DNA of 18,458 bases. Source: an uncultured Planctomycetaceae bacterium (lineage in GTDB: Bacteria; Planctomycetota; Planctomycetia; Planctomycetales; Planctomycetaceae). How positions within the stretch are numbered: the stretch's first letter is position 1; every line of letters begins with the position of its first letter. Location: contig CAIXQV010000697.1 of NCBI GenBank assembly GCA_903921605.1, forward strand, positions 1 through 18,458, written 5' to 3'. Positions 1-6,357 of this stretch are shown here, piece by piece. The notes under the pieces are model-generated. The model was not told where the DNA came from. It saw nothing but the letters and a program-made list of their open reading frames with translations, and ran no database searches. A program made the translations under genes and the position numbers.

Positions 1-66
1 CGAGAAGGACTCGAGGACTTGCTGTGGGCTCTCTTGAATTCTCCTGAGTTTTTTACGCGTCGCTAA
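1..66 (+). CDS. DUF1549/DUF1553 (planctomycete cytochrome c-type) protein, C-terminal fragment
   Basis: The window opens inside a gene: frame 1 reads REGLEDLLWALLNSPEFFTR-R and stops at TAA 64-66. The 'DLLWALLNSPEF' tail is the hallmark end of the long planctomycete proteins that carry PSD1/DUF1549 and DUF1553 domains, usually with an N-terminal c-type heme domain, which is off-window here. These proteins are exported, and their biochemistry is unsettled. In planctomycetes such a gene is very often directly followed by a DUF1501 gene, which is what is seen at 410-1690. Only 21 residues are visible, so the family call rests on this short but characteristic tail and on the neighbour. Confidence 0.8.
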   Translation, partial: REGLEDLLWALLNSPEFFTRR

Positions 67-179
67 CCCTCAGAAAATTATTTCAAAATTCTGCGACACC
101 CTTCGGCGGTCATGGTGTTCAGCAGCCAACTTGTCTTTGCTCACGATCTGCAGGTCCGAATATTGCTGCAGTAATCAGG

Positions 180-276
180 GTGCGAATGGGAAGGGGCTGA
201 ACGAACCCAAGCTGCCGTGTTTGCAGGCTTCGGTGGCAAAGGTCGTTCAGTCCCGTCCCTTTCGCACTCTTTTTTT
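180..276 (+). terminator. Long hairpin with T7 tract (intrinsic terminator or leader attenuator)
   Basis: Arms at 180-204 and 243-267 are inverted copies, 22 of 25 positions identical, and one of the mismatches is a G-T wobble. The loop (205-242) has a further small stem (AAGC..GCTT). The right arm is followed by a T7 run at 270-276. This is the shape of an intrinsic terminator, but the stem is unusually long. It lies 114 nt after the stop of the DUF1549/DUF1553 gene and 134 nt before the DUF1501 start, so it could end the upstream transcript, attenuate read-through into DUF1501, or be the end of a small structured RNA. Confidence 0.7.
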
Positions 277-303
277 GTTAAACAGAATGCTTTGACCGAG
301 GCT

Positions 304-334
304 TGAAGGTGTGTTTCTGGCATCGACACCTTCA
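304..334 (+). other. Perfect 9-bp hairpin in the DUF1501 leader
   Basis: TGAAGGTGT (304-312) and ACACCTTCA (326-334) form a perfect 9-bp stem with a 13-nt loop. It has no T-tract, so it is not a classic terminator. It lies between the long hairpin-terminator and the DUF1501 start, and could be a leader RNA structure or a dyad operator. Confidence 0.4.
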
Positions 335-409
335 GTCCCCGACCTCTCCATTTGATTCTGCATAAACCAACACTGAAACGCAAACGAACTCTTTTTAGTG
401 AGACAAGTG

Positions 410-1690
410 ATGAACGCATTCCCTGTCGACTCGATTGTGTCTGTCGGTGGTCGTTTCCTTCGCCGCAGGTTCCTCCAGACAGCCTCGGCTGCTGCGGCGA
501 TGACAGGAGCATTTGGTCTGCGTAACTTGATGGCGGAGCAGTCGCGGGAACTGCAAAAACAGGGCAAATCGATGATCCTGCTTTGGATGCAGGGGGGCCC
601 CAGCCAGTTTGAAACGCTCGATCCCAAGGCTGGACACGAAAACGGTGGACCGACAGAAGCGATTGCGACAAGCGTTCCCGGCATTCGGATTGCCGACAAT
701 TTTCCGCTTGTGGCGAAGCAGATGTCTGATATCGCCATCGTTCGTTCCATGACCAACAAAGAAGGCAGTCACCCACGAGCCACGTATCAGGTTCACACGG
801 GGTATGTTCCGGCAGGCAGTGTGAAGCACCCTTCTTTCGGCTCGAACATCGCTCAACAATTAGGCGATGCCTCTTCAGAACTGCCCTCGTTTGTGTCCGT
901 CGGGGCAACTCAGGGAGCCGGATTTCTGGGCATGGATTACGAACCGTTCGTGGTCGCGCGTCCTGGTCAATTGCCGGAGAACGTCGCCCTGCCGGTTTCA
1001 CGAGAACGGTTTGATCGCCGCACCGAGTTAATGTCGAAGCTGACCGGCCAGTTTGCGGAGCATGGATCAGCTCAGTTGGCAGCGACTCATGATTCGCTCT
1101 ACGGCAAAACATCGCGGCTGGTGCTGACGCCGGAGATTGACACGTTCGATATTTCCGGGGAGTCACAGTCGTTGCAGACTCAGTACGGGGATTCTAACTT
1201 TGGTCGAGGATGCCTGCTGGCACGTCGACTTGTCGAACGAGGAGTCTCGTTCGTCGAAGTGCGATCCGGCAACTGGGATACTCATCAGAACAACTTCGAA
1301 GACTGTGCGAAGAATGCTGCAGAAGTCGATCCCGCCACAGCCACACTGTTGAAAGATCTGAAAGACCGAGGACTATTGGAGAAAACCGTCGTGGTCTGGA
1401 TGGGAGAATTTGGACGCACGCCGAAGATTAATCCTCGCGAAGGTCGCGATCACTTTCCCAAAGCTTTCAGCATGATGATGGCCGGTGGCGGAATTCGCGG
1501 CGGCCAGGTTTACGGATCAACCACGAAAGACGGGAACGAGATTGCAGAGAAACCTGTCACCGTGCCGGACCTTATGCGAACGGTCTGCAAAGCTTTGGGG
1601 GTCAACGCCGACCATGAGAATATGAGTCCTCAGGGGCGACCACTCAAGATCGTTGACGGCGGAAAAGAAATTCCGGAATTACTGAGCTGA
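410..1690 (+). CDS. DUF1501 family exported protein (Tat signal)
   Basis: A 426-residue protein of the DUF1501 family, which belongs to the alkaline phosphatase/sulfatase fold clan; no enzymatic activity is established for these planctomycete members. The N-terminus has a twin-arginine-type signal (RRRFLQTASAAAAMTGAFG), so export in a folded state is likely. Family landmarks are 'LWMQGGPSQFETLDPK' near the start, the EFGRTP motif at about residues 333-338, and the following 'GRDHFPKAFSMMMAGGGI' segment. ATG 410 is preferred; GTG 398 in the same frame would add four residues, and neither has a strong ribosome site. It follows a DUF1549/DUF1553 gene, the usual planctomycete pairing, and the two are thought to act together outside the cytoplasm, though this is inference. 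Confidence 0.9.
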   Translation: MNAFPVDSIVSVGGRFLRRRFLQTASAAAAMTGAFGLRNLMAEQSRELQKQGKSMILLWMQGGPSQFETLDPKAGHENGGPTEAIATSVPGIRIADNFPLVAKQMSDIAIVRSMTNKEGSHPRATYQVHTGYVPAGSVKHPSFGSNIAQQLGDASSELPSFVSVGATQGAGFLGMDYEPFVVARPGQLPENVALPVSRERFDRRTELMSKLTGQFAEHGSAQLAATHDSLYGKTSRLVLTPEIDTFDISGESQSLQTQYGDSNFGRGCLLARRLVERGVSFVEVRSGNWDTHQNNFEDCAKNAAEVDPATATLLKDLKDRGLLEKTVVVWMGEFGRTPKINPREGRDHFPKAFSMMMAGGGIRGGQVYGSTTKDGNEIAEKPVTVPDLMRTVCKALGVNADHENMSPQGRPLKIVDGGKEIPELLS

Positions 1691-1856
1691 GAGAATCAGC
1701 CGCTTTCAAAGCGTGCGAATTTTCGCATTTAAGCCATCAAGGCAGCACCCGGGGTTTCGCTGTTTGATATCGAGCTTCACGAGGCGGCCGCGATGCTTTC
1801 GGCTGCAGTGTAATCAACGGCAGATCATCACCAAAACTTCAGCAGTCACAACTGGC

Positions 1857-3269
1857 TCAGAACAACTCCTTCATCGGATGTCCCAGATGTCCAAAATAAA
1901 CCGGGCGGTTGGCGGAGGTGTAGAGTGGCTTCGAGCGATCGATGCCGAGCTTCTCGTAAATAGTCGTGGCATAATCTTCCGGAGTGTACGCCTGCGAAAT
2001 CACATAGCCACCGTCGCGGTCTGATTCGCCAATCACCTGTCCTCCGGGAACACCGGCTCCGGCGAAGGCGATGGAGTAGGCATTGGTCCAGTGATCGCGT
2101 CCGGCGAACTTGTTGAGTCGTGGTGTTCGACCAAACTCAGTCACAAAACACACCAGAGTCTCATCCAGCAGACCTCGTTCATCCAGATCCGTCACGAGTG
2201 CTGCAAAGGCCTGATCGGTGCTGCCCATCATCACCCAGTGCCCGATTCCATAACGGCCTTCGCCACCGGCTTTGTCTCGCACGGTCCCACAAGAAGCTGA
2301 CGTGTAGATCAGATCGTGATGGTCCCAGTTGAGATTAAAACCGCCCGGAGTTTCCGGAGTCAACGGCCAGCGTACGTCGACAGTGACAAATCTGACTCCC
2401 GCTTCCAGCAGTCGTCGTCCCAGCAGATAGCACGAACCGCGGTGACCGCGACCGTACTGTTCTCGAGTTTGCTCAGGCTCCTGATTCAGATCGAAAGCTG
2501 CGGAGACTTCGCGACTGGTCAGACTATTGAAAGCCTGCTCATAAAACTGATCCATCCCATGCAAAGAGGTTCGATCAGCCTCGTTCGAAAATCTGTGGTC
2601 CAGATTCGAAAGCAATTGGTGTCGCCCGGATAATCGTGAGCCCTGATTGTCGGAGCGTGCCAGCAGGTCGGCAACTTCCCATTTCGGATCGGACAAATCT
2701 TGCCCGCCAGTTTTGAACACAGACAACGCACGAGGCAGAAAGCCTGTCCGTGTTTCAGCAGCCTGCTCATGATTGCCCGGGATCATGACATACGGCGGCA
2801 GCGACGGGTGTGTTCGACCCAATAATTTTGTCACGACGCAGCCCATGTCGGGCATTTCCACAGCGTTTGATGGATGAGCGCCGGAGAGCGCGTATTGAGT
2901 CCCATTGGGATGCGCGTCGGCTCCGGCTTTGTTGTGATGCATGGAACGCACAACGGCCAGTTTGTGAGCAATCTTTGCGGTACGTGACAACAGGCTCGTG
3001 AATTGCATCCCGGGCACCGTGGTTGCAATCGGAGCGAACGGACTGCGGTGTTCGAGGACTGCTTCGGGTTTGGGATCCCACGTATCAAGATGTGACAACC
3101 CACCTTGTTCATAGATCACGATCACTCGCTTCGCCGCCGCGCTGGCCGTGGCAAGCTGGGATTCAGTCGCCAGAAGTTGTGGCAGTGACATTCCCAGCAC
3201 TCCAGCCGTCCCTGTACGGAGCAAATGCCGGCGAGTGTGATGCGGATGTGCGGACGTGGGATTTTGCAT
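1857..3269 (-). CDS. DUF1501 family exported protein, second copy
   Basis: A 470-residue DUF1501 protein, convergent to the first copy with a 166-bp gap. It carries a Tat-like signal (TRRHLLRTGTAGVLGMSLPQ), the early 'YEQGGLSHLDTWDPK' block, the EFGRTP motif and the 'GRDHWTNAYSIAFAGAGV' block. The frame stays open 45 codons further upstream (to 3404), but that extension is a low-similarity Pro/Arg stretch. ATG 3269 has a GGAG ribosome site nine bases upstream (3279-3282) and puts the Tat motif near the N-terminus, so it is preferred. Sequence between the shared motifs differs strongly from the first copy, so this is a separate subfamily rather than a recent duplicate. Its function is unknown beyond the alkaline phosphatase-like fold assignment of the family. 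Confidence 0.9.
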   Translation of the reverse strand: MQNPTSAHPHHTRRHLLRTGTAGVLGMSLPQLLATESQLATASAAAKRVIVIYEQGGLSHLDTWDPKPEAVLEHRSPFAPIATTVPGMQFTSLLSRTAKIAHKLAVVRSMHHNKAGADAHPNGTQYALSGAHPSNAVEMPDMGCVVTKLLGRTHPSLPPYVMIPGNHEQAAETRTGFLPRALSVFKTGGQDLSDPKWEVADLLARSDNQGSRLSGRHQLLSNLDHRFSNEADRTSLHGMDQFYEQAFNSLTSREVSAAFDLNQEPEQTREQYGRGHRGSCYLLGRRLLEAGVRFVTVDVRWPLTPETPGGFNLNWDHHDLIYTSASCGTVRDKAGGEGRYGIGHWVMMGSTDQAFAALVTDLDERGLLDETLVCFVTEFGRTPRLNKFAGRDHWTNAYSIAFAGAGVPGGQVIGESDRDGGYVISQAYTPEDYATTIYEKLGIDRSKPLYTSANRPVYFGHLGHPMKELF

Positions 3270-3278
3270 CGCTGAATT

Positions 3279-3282
3279 CTCC
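3279..3282 (-). promoter_or_regulatory. Ribosome binding site that decides the DUF1501 start at 3269
   Basis: Minus-strand GGAG with a nine-base spacer to ATG 3269. It favours this start over the longer open frame that begins at 3404. Confidence 0.55.
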
Positions 3283-3608
3283 GTCGCAGTATGGCCGAAG
3301 ACCGAGGAACACTGGGCAGGGGGAAACAACACAGGTGGGGATTTGGGGCGAGTCGGGCGAGTTGAGTGTAAGTTCCGAACGAAACTTATGCGAAGGGCGA
3401 ACACGAAAAACTGACCGACTTCGAGGCGGATTTCCCGGCGGAGTCGTTTTGATCAGTTTCATCCTCTGGGGGAATTGTCACCCTTTCCCGCCCAACCGGA
3501 TTCATTCGAGCCGACACGGCGTATATCCTCAAGGATTCAGTTGAGTCCCGTGCCCGGAATTGGAAAAATCCCCGAGTGGCTTAGCTTTGTTGTGTTTACG
3601 AGAGATTT

Positions 3609-3672
3609 GTTTAACGGCAAACCGCAGGCGTAGTTGCAGGGAATCACCGTCGCCTGCGGCTTGCCGTTAAAC
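3609..3672. repeat. 22-bp inverted repeat, REP/MITE-like
   Basis: Left arm 3609-3630 begins GTTTAACGGCAAACCGCAG; right arm 3651-3672 is its inverted copy with a single mismatch. The spacer is 20 nt. No T-tract follows and the nearest coding start is over 150 bp away, so it is not a simple terminator. The near-perfect, long, GC-rich palindrome resembles dispersed extragenic palindromes. Only one copy is present in the window. Confidence 0.65.
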
Positions 3673-3702
3673 GATTGAGTGTTGCAGGTTGACGCAAATC
3701 TT

Positions 3703-3781
3703 AACCCCGATGCGTCAGCGACGGATTTTTATTACGTAACATAACACTCAAGCCCCCGGTCCCTCACTGACGTTTCGGGTT
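3703..3781. repeat. Pair of inverted REP-like units (core CGTCAGCGA / CACTGACG)
   Basis: Unit one (3703-3725) reads AACCCCGATGCGTCAGCGAC and unit two (3760-3781), read on the minus strand, AACCCGAAACGTCAGTGAGG. The two align with a handful of differences and one gap and face each other across 34 nt. From general familiarity, variants of AACCCGAAGCGTCAGCGAGG recur in planctomycete intergenic DNA, which would make this a REP-like pair; that recall could not be verified here. The second unit ends 47 bp before the kinase-like gene, so it sits in or next to its promoter. Confidence 0.5.
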
Positions 3782-3828
3782 GTGATAAGACAAAGTACGG
3801 GGCTCTGGAAAACGGCAGGTTCGATTTT

Positions 3829-4827
3829 GTGATTCGAGGCGACCAGGTGCCAGACGTTGAACTCCATGATTTTGAAATCACTCAGGAGTGTCCTCCCAAG
3901 GATGCTCGACAGATTTTTCACGCCGTTGATCGAGCACAGAACAAGCCGGTTCGCCTGACCGTATTTTCTTCCGACATGTCGCAGCGTCCTGAGTTTCGTC
4001 GCGCACTCAAAACAGATCGAGCGATGTTATCGATGCTGATGCATCAGTCGATCGTGAAGTTTCTGGGCAGCGGAGAATCAGACGGACAACTCTTTCTTTG
4101 GACCGAAGATTGTGAATTCGAATCGCTCGGCGAACAACTGGAGCATGAGAGAACTTTCTCCGCCGAAGACGTGATCGAAATCGGCTGGCAGGTCTGTTCC
4201 GCTCTTCAACAATCGCACAATCTTGGATTGGCACATGGCGGACTGACTTTGGACGCTGTGCTGCTGTCGGACAACATGCAGGCCATTGTTGTCGACTTTG
4301 GTGTCGCTCGGTGGATGCATGCAGCCGCAAAAGCAAGCGACTCATCATCAGATGGCCCGGCTCTCATCACCATCAGCGCGCTGGCATCACGGGTTGAGGT
4401 GGAGCGGGATTTGAGCAGTCTTGCGGCCATTCTGAGTCGACTTCTGCAGGCTGTTACGGACACTTCAGAAATCACGGAGTCCGGCAAAGTCTCCACCAAG
4501 GTCGCGTTGGAACGTTTGTTGGCCAGAGTCACGTCGTCCAACCCAGCGTTGCGGCCTGTGAGTGCTCGCGAATTTCAGGGGCGACTGGGAGAAATCCTGA
4601 TCGGCACCGATGATGACTCGATGCCGCTCGTCGATCAACGCAAATCCACGACGACTTCAAAGCGATCGATAGTGGTGGAATTGTTTGAATCGGCTGCGTC
4701 GGGAGAGCCTTCTTCTCCCGCGACGACTCAATCGGCAGGTTCTGCCTGGCCAAAGCAAATTTTGCCGATCCTGTTCGCAATCGCCATCGTCGTCGTCATC
4801 ACGATGCTTGCCGGTCTGCTTCGCTAA
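3829..4827 (+). CDS. Tail-anchored Ser/Thr protein kinase homologue, probable pseudokinase
   Basis: A 332-residue protein with a degraded kinase fold. Kinase landmarks are visible: an 'HQSIVKFLGSGESDGQLFL' stretch (72-90) like the region after helix C, DFG intact at 156-158 (VVDFGVAR), an Asp-containing subdomain IX-like segment (RDLSSLAAIL, ~193) and 'NPALRP' (238-243) like subdomain XI. Key catalytic parts are missing: the HRD..N loop reads HGGLTLDAVLL (136-146), lacking the catalytic Asp and the Asn; there is no Gly-rich loop, and the VAxK lysine position reads 'RLTVF'. A hydrophobic segment at about 310-331 ends the protein, so it should be anchored in the membrane with the kinase-like domain in the cytoplasm. 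The GTG start has AGG nine bases upstream. Scaffold or sensor roles are inference; residual activity is not excluded. Confidence 0.8.
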   Translation: MIRGDQVPDVELHDFEITQECPPKDARQIFHAVDRAQNKPVRLTVFSSDMSQRPEFRRALKTDRAMLSMLMHQSIVKFLGSGESDGQLFLWTEDCEFESLGEQLEHERTFSAEDVIEIGWQVCSALQQSHNLGLAHGGLTLDAVLLSDNMQAIVVDFGVARWMHAAAKASDSSSDGPALITISALASRVEVERDLSSLAAILSRLLQAVTDTSEITESGKVSTKVALERLLARVTSSNPALRPVSAREFQGRLGEILIGTDDDSMPLVDQRKSTTTSKRSIVVELFESAASGEPSSPATTQSAGSAWPKQILPILFAIAIVVVITMLAGLLR

Positions 4828-4896
4828 GCGGCGAAAGCAGCCGATGCTTGTTTTCATTCGTGAATCAAACGTGGTGGATCGCAAAACTTGAGTGAA

Positions 4897-4915
4897 GTTC
4901 GAATTTTCTTCGAAC
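4897..4915. other. 7-bp dyad GTTCGAA/TTCGAAC
   Basis: Perfect 7-bp inverted repeat with a 5-nt loop (TTTTC), 70 bp after the kinase-like gene and 117 bp before the next start. No T-tract follows on either strand, so it is more plausible as a weak transcript end or operator than as an intrinsic terminator. Confidence 0.3.
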
Positions 4916-5031
4916 GTCATCGCGTTTAAGTTCCTCGAATCTCACCTCTCTTCGACCGGCTTTCTCTCCATCGTTCGCATGGTTGCCTGTCGAAAATATT
5001 CTCCCGTCTCTGTTCGTTCGAGGGATCCTGT

Positions 5032-6228
5032 ATGAGACTTTGCATCAGAACCCTGCTTCTGACGGTGGCTCTGTTGAGCACTGTCACGTCGTCTGCCGAT
5101 GCTGGTTGCTGTATACCAATCTTTGATCCGTTCCACTGGCTGTTTGGCTGCGGCGGGTATCAGGGCTGCTGTCCTCCGCCAGCTTATGGCAATCCGGGCT
5201 TTGGCGGCTATCAGCCCGCGTATCCTGGAGTTATGCAGCCGTGTGCACCTTGTGCTCCGGCCTATCCGCTTCAGGGATTGTTTCGCCCTGTTCCGGCACC
5301 GGCGATTTTTCAACATGCGTGGGATCCCTGCGGATCGCAGTGCCAGCCGATGATGGCGTATCAGCCTCAGCCGATGCCCATGCCGGTTGTACAGCAATAC
5401 ATGCCGCCTGCTCCGATGATGGCCGCTCCGGCCATGGGATGTAACGGTGGATGTGGAGGAATGGAACAAGCCGCAATGATGCCTGAGATGGCTGCTCCGA
5501 TGATGGCGGCTGATCCGGGTTGCTGCGGCGATGGCGGCCAGATGATGGGTGGCTATCCACAACCGGCAATGGCCTACTCGGGTTACGGAATGCAGAACTG
5601 GGCCGGAGCCCAGCCAGCGATGGCGTGGGCACCTCAGGGACCAGGCTATCCGGGTTGGGCTCGGGATTCATCTCTGCCACCGTCGGGACTTGGATTCTTT
5701 GTTCGACCACGAATCGCTCGTCGAGATACTCGCCGGATGATTCGCACCTGGCGTCGGATGGATATCCCGAATATGTACGGCGGGGATAATCGTCGAGGCC
5801 CGCTTCTGGTTCCTCGGCCCTATGGTTATCCAATGCCAATGTCTCCTCAGGCTGGTTATGCACCCGGCTATGCACCGGCCGCCTATCCTCAGATGATGTA
5901 CTCGCAGCCAATGGCAGATCCAATGGCCTATTCTCAGATGCCGGCTTATCCGCAGACGGCCTATCAGAATCAGCCAATGCCAATGCAGGGCATGTGGTCG
6001 CCATCCCAACCGGCCTGGTCGGGGCCTCAGACATCATGGTCACCAGAGATGTCCGGAAACCCGATGATTGCCGGAGACATCATGGGCGATCACGAATACT
6101 CCGCACCAGCGACCGCCATGGTGCCCGTCATGCAGAATTCTTACAGCGGCGCAGTTCCAGTTCAGCGAGCTTCCATGTCACGTCCTCTGGTGACAACATC
6201 GAGTCAGTACACGAAGTCCGTACGCTGA
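5032..6228 (+). CDS. Secreted Cys/Met/Pro/Tyr-rich low-complexity protein
   Basis: A 398-residue protein with a clear Sec signal peptide (residues 1-24, ending SSADA). No known domain is recognised. The mature chain falls into three parts. Residues 25-165 hold all 13 mature cysteines, including three CC pairs and a CAPC motif, in a Gly/Pro/Tyr/Met background. Residues about 225-262 form a basic segment rich in Arg (RPRIARRDTRRMIRTWRRM). Residues 263-398 are Cys-free and rich in Met, Pro, Tyr, Gln and Ala, with degenerate repeats of the type YPxMxYSQPM and QPMPM. ATG 5032 has AGGG at 5021-5024. A strong terminator follows, so it is probably the last gene of its transcript. A disulfide-linked surface or wall protein, or a metal (Cu)-binding Met-rich protein, are possible roles; both are inference. 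Confidence 0.85.
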   Translation: MRLCIRTLLLTVALLSTVTSSADAGCCIPIFDPFHWLFGCGGYQGCCPPPAYGNPGFGGYQPAYPGVMQPCAPCAPAYPLQGLFRPVPAPAIFQHAWDPCGSQCQPMMAYQPQPMPMPVVQQYMPPAPMMAAPAMGCNGGCGGMEQAAMMPEMAAPMMAADPGCCGDGGQMMGGYPQPAMAYSGYGMQNWAGAQPAMAWAPQGPGYPGWARDSSLPPSGLGFFVRPRIARRDTRRMIRTWRRMDIPNMYGGDNRRGPLLVPRPYGYPMPMSPQAGYAPGYAPAAYPQMMYSQPMADPMAYSQMPAYPQTAYQNQPMPMQGMWSPSQPAWSGPQTSWSPEMSGNPMIAGDIMGDHEYSAPATAMVPVMQNSYSGAVPVQRASMSRPLVTTSSQYTKSVR

Positions 6229-6264
6229 TCTGTACGTTCATGATTCCAGTCAGACGTTTCTAAT

Positions 6265-6306
6265 CGACTTCGTCAGCGTTCACAGATCGCTGATGAAGTC
6301 GTTTTT
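6265..6306 (+). terminator. Intrinsic terminator of the Cys/Met-rich protein gene
   Basis: A 14-bp stem, CGACTTCGTCAGCG (6265-6278) with its inverted copy at 6288-6301 (one G-T wobble), a 9-nt loop and T5 at 6302-6306. It starts 37 nt after the stop codon. It ends just before an ATG at 6310, which supports the downstream start (6358) for the CorA gene. Confidence 0.85.
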
Positions 6307-6357
6307 CGCATGGTGGGCTGGGACGATTTCGGGTTTGATCACAAAGAGAATCTTCTT

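Larger units (their letters stand above)
67..409. other. Noncoding spacer between DUF1549/1553 and DUF1501 genes
   Basis: No credible reading frame was found on either strand here. Minus-strand open frames in this stretch continue antisense into the DUF1501 gene and match nothing recognisable. The spacer holds the two hairpins annotated separately (180-276 and 304-334) and a pair of CTGCAG palindromes near 149-171. A promoter for DUF1501 would have to lie here if the long hairpin really stops upstream transcription; no clear -35/-10 pair could be picked by eye. Confidence 0.6.
3270..3828. other. 559-bp noncoding spacer with palindromic repeats
   Basis: This is a divergent spacer between the minus-strand DUF1501 gene and the kinase-like gene, so promoters for both should lie here. 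Its right half (3609-3781) is filled by two inverted repeat pairs annotated separately. In the left half (3283-3600) I see no credible gene or strong structure; open frames there are antisense or extension artefacts. Confidence 0.6.

Noticed and set aside
141..1166. Long open frame on the minus strand (341 codons)
   Set aside because: It lies antisense to the DUF1501 gene and the long hairpin, has Arg/Ser/Pro-rich shadow composition and no recognisable motif.
1701..1730. Small dyads (CGCTT..AAGCG and TGCGA..TCGCA) after the first DUF1501 gene
   Set aside because: Stems of five bases and only a T3 run; too weak to call a terminator, although a transcript end is expected between the convergent genes.
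3269..3404. 45-residue N-terminal extension of the minus-strand DUF1501 protein
   Set aside because: The extension would bury the Tat signal inside the protein; ATG 3269 has a good ribosome site and puts the signal at the N-terminus.
3023..3544. Plus-strand 173-codon frame
   Set aside because: Largely antisense to the DUF1501 N-terminus, with no recognisable motif.
4942..5562. Minus-strand open frame rich in His, Arg and Ser
   Set aside because: It is the antisense of the Cys/Met/Pro-rich secreted protein gene; the repetitive codons of the real gene keep the opposite strand open.
5231..6043. Minus-strand open frame of 270 codons
   Set aside because: Antisense shadow of the same low-complexity gene; no signal peptide, domain or ribosome site.
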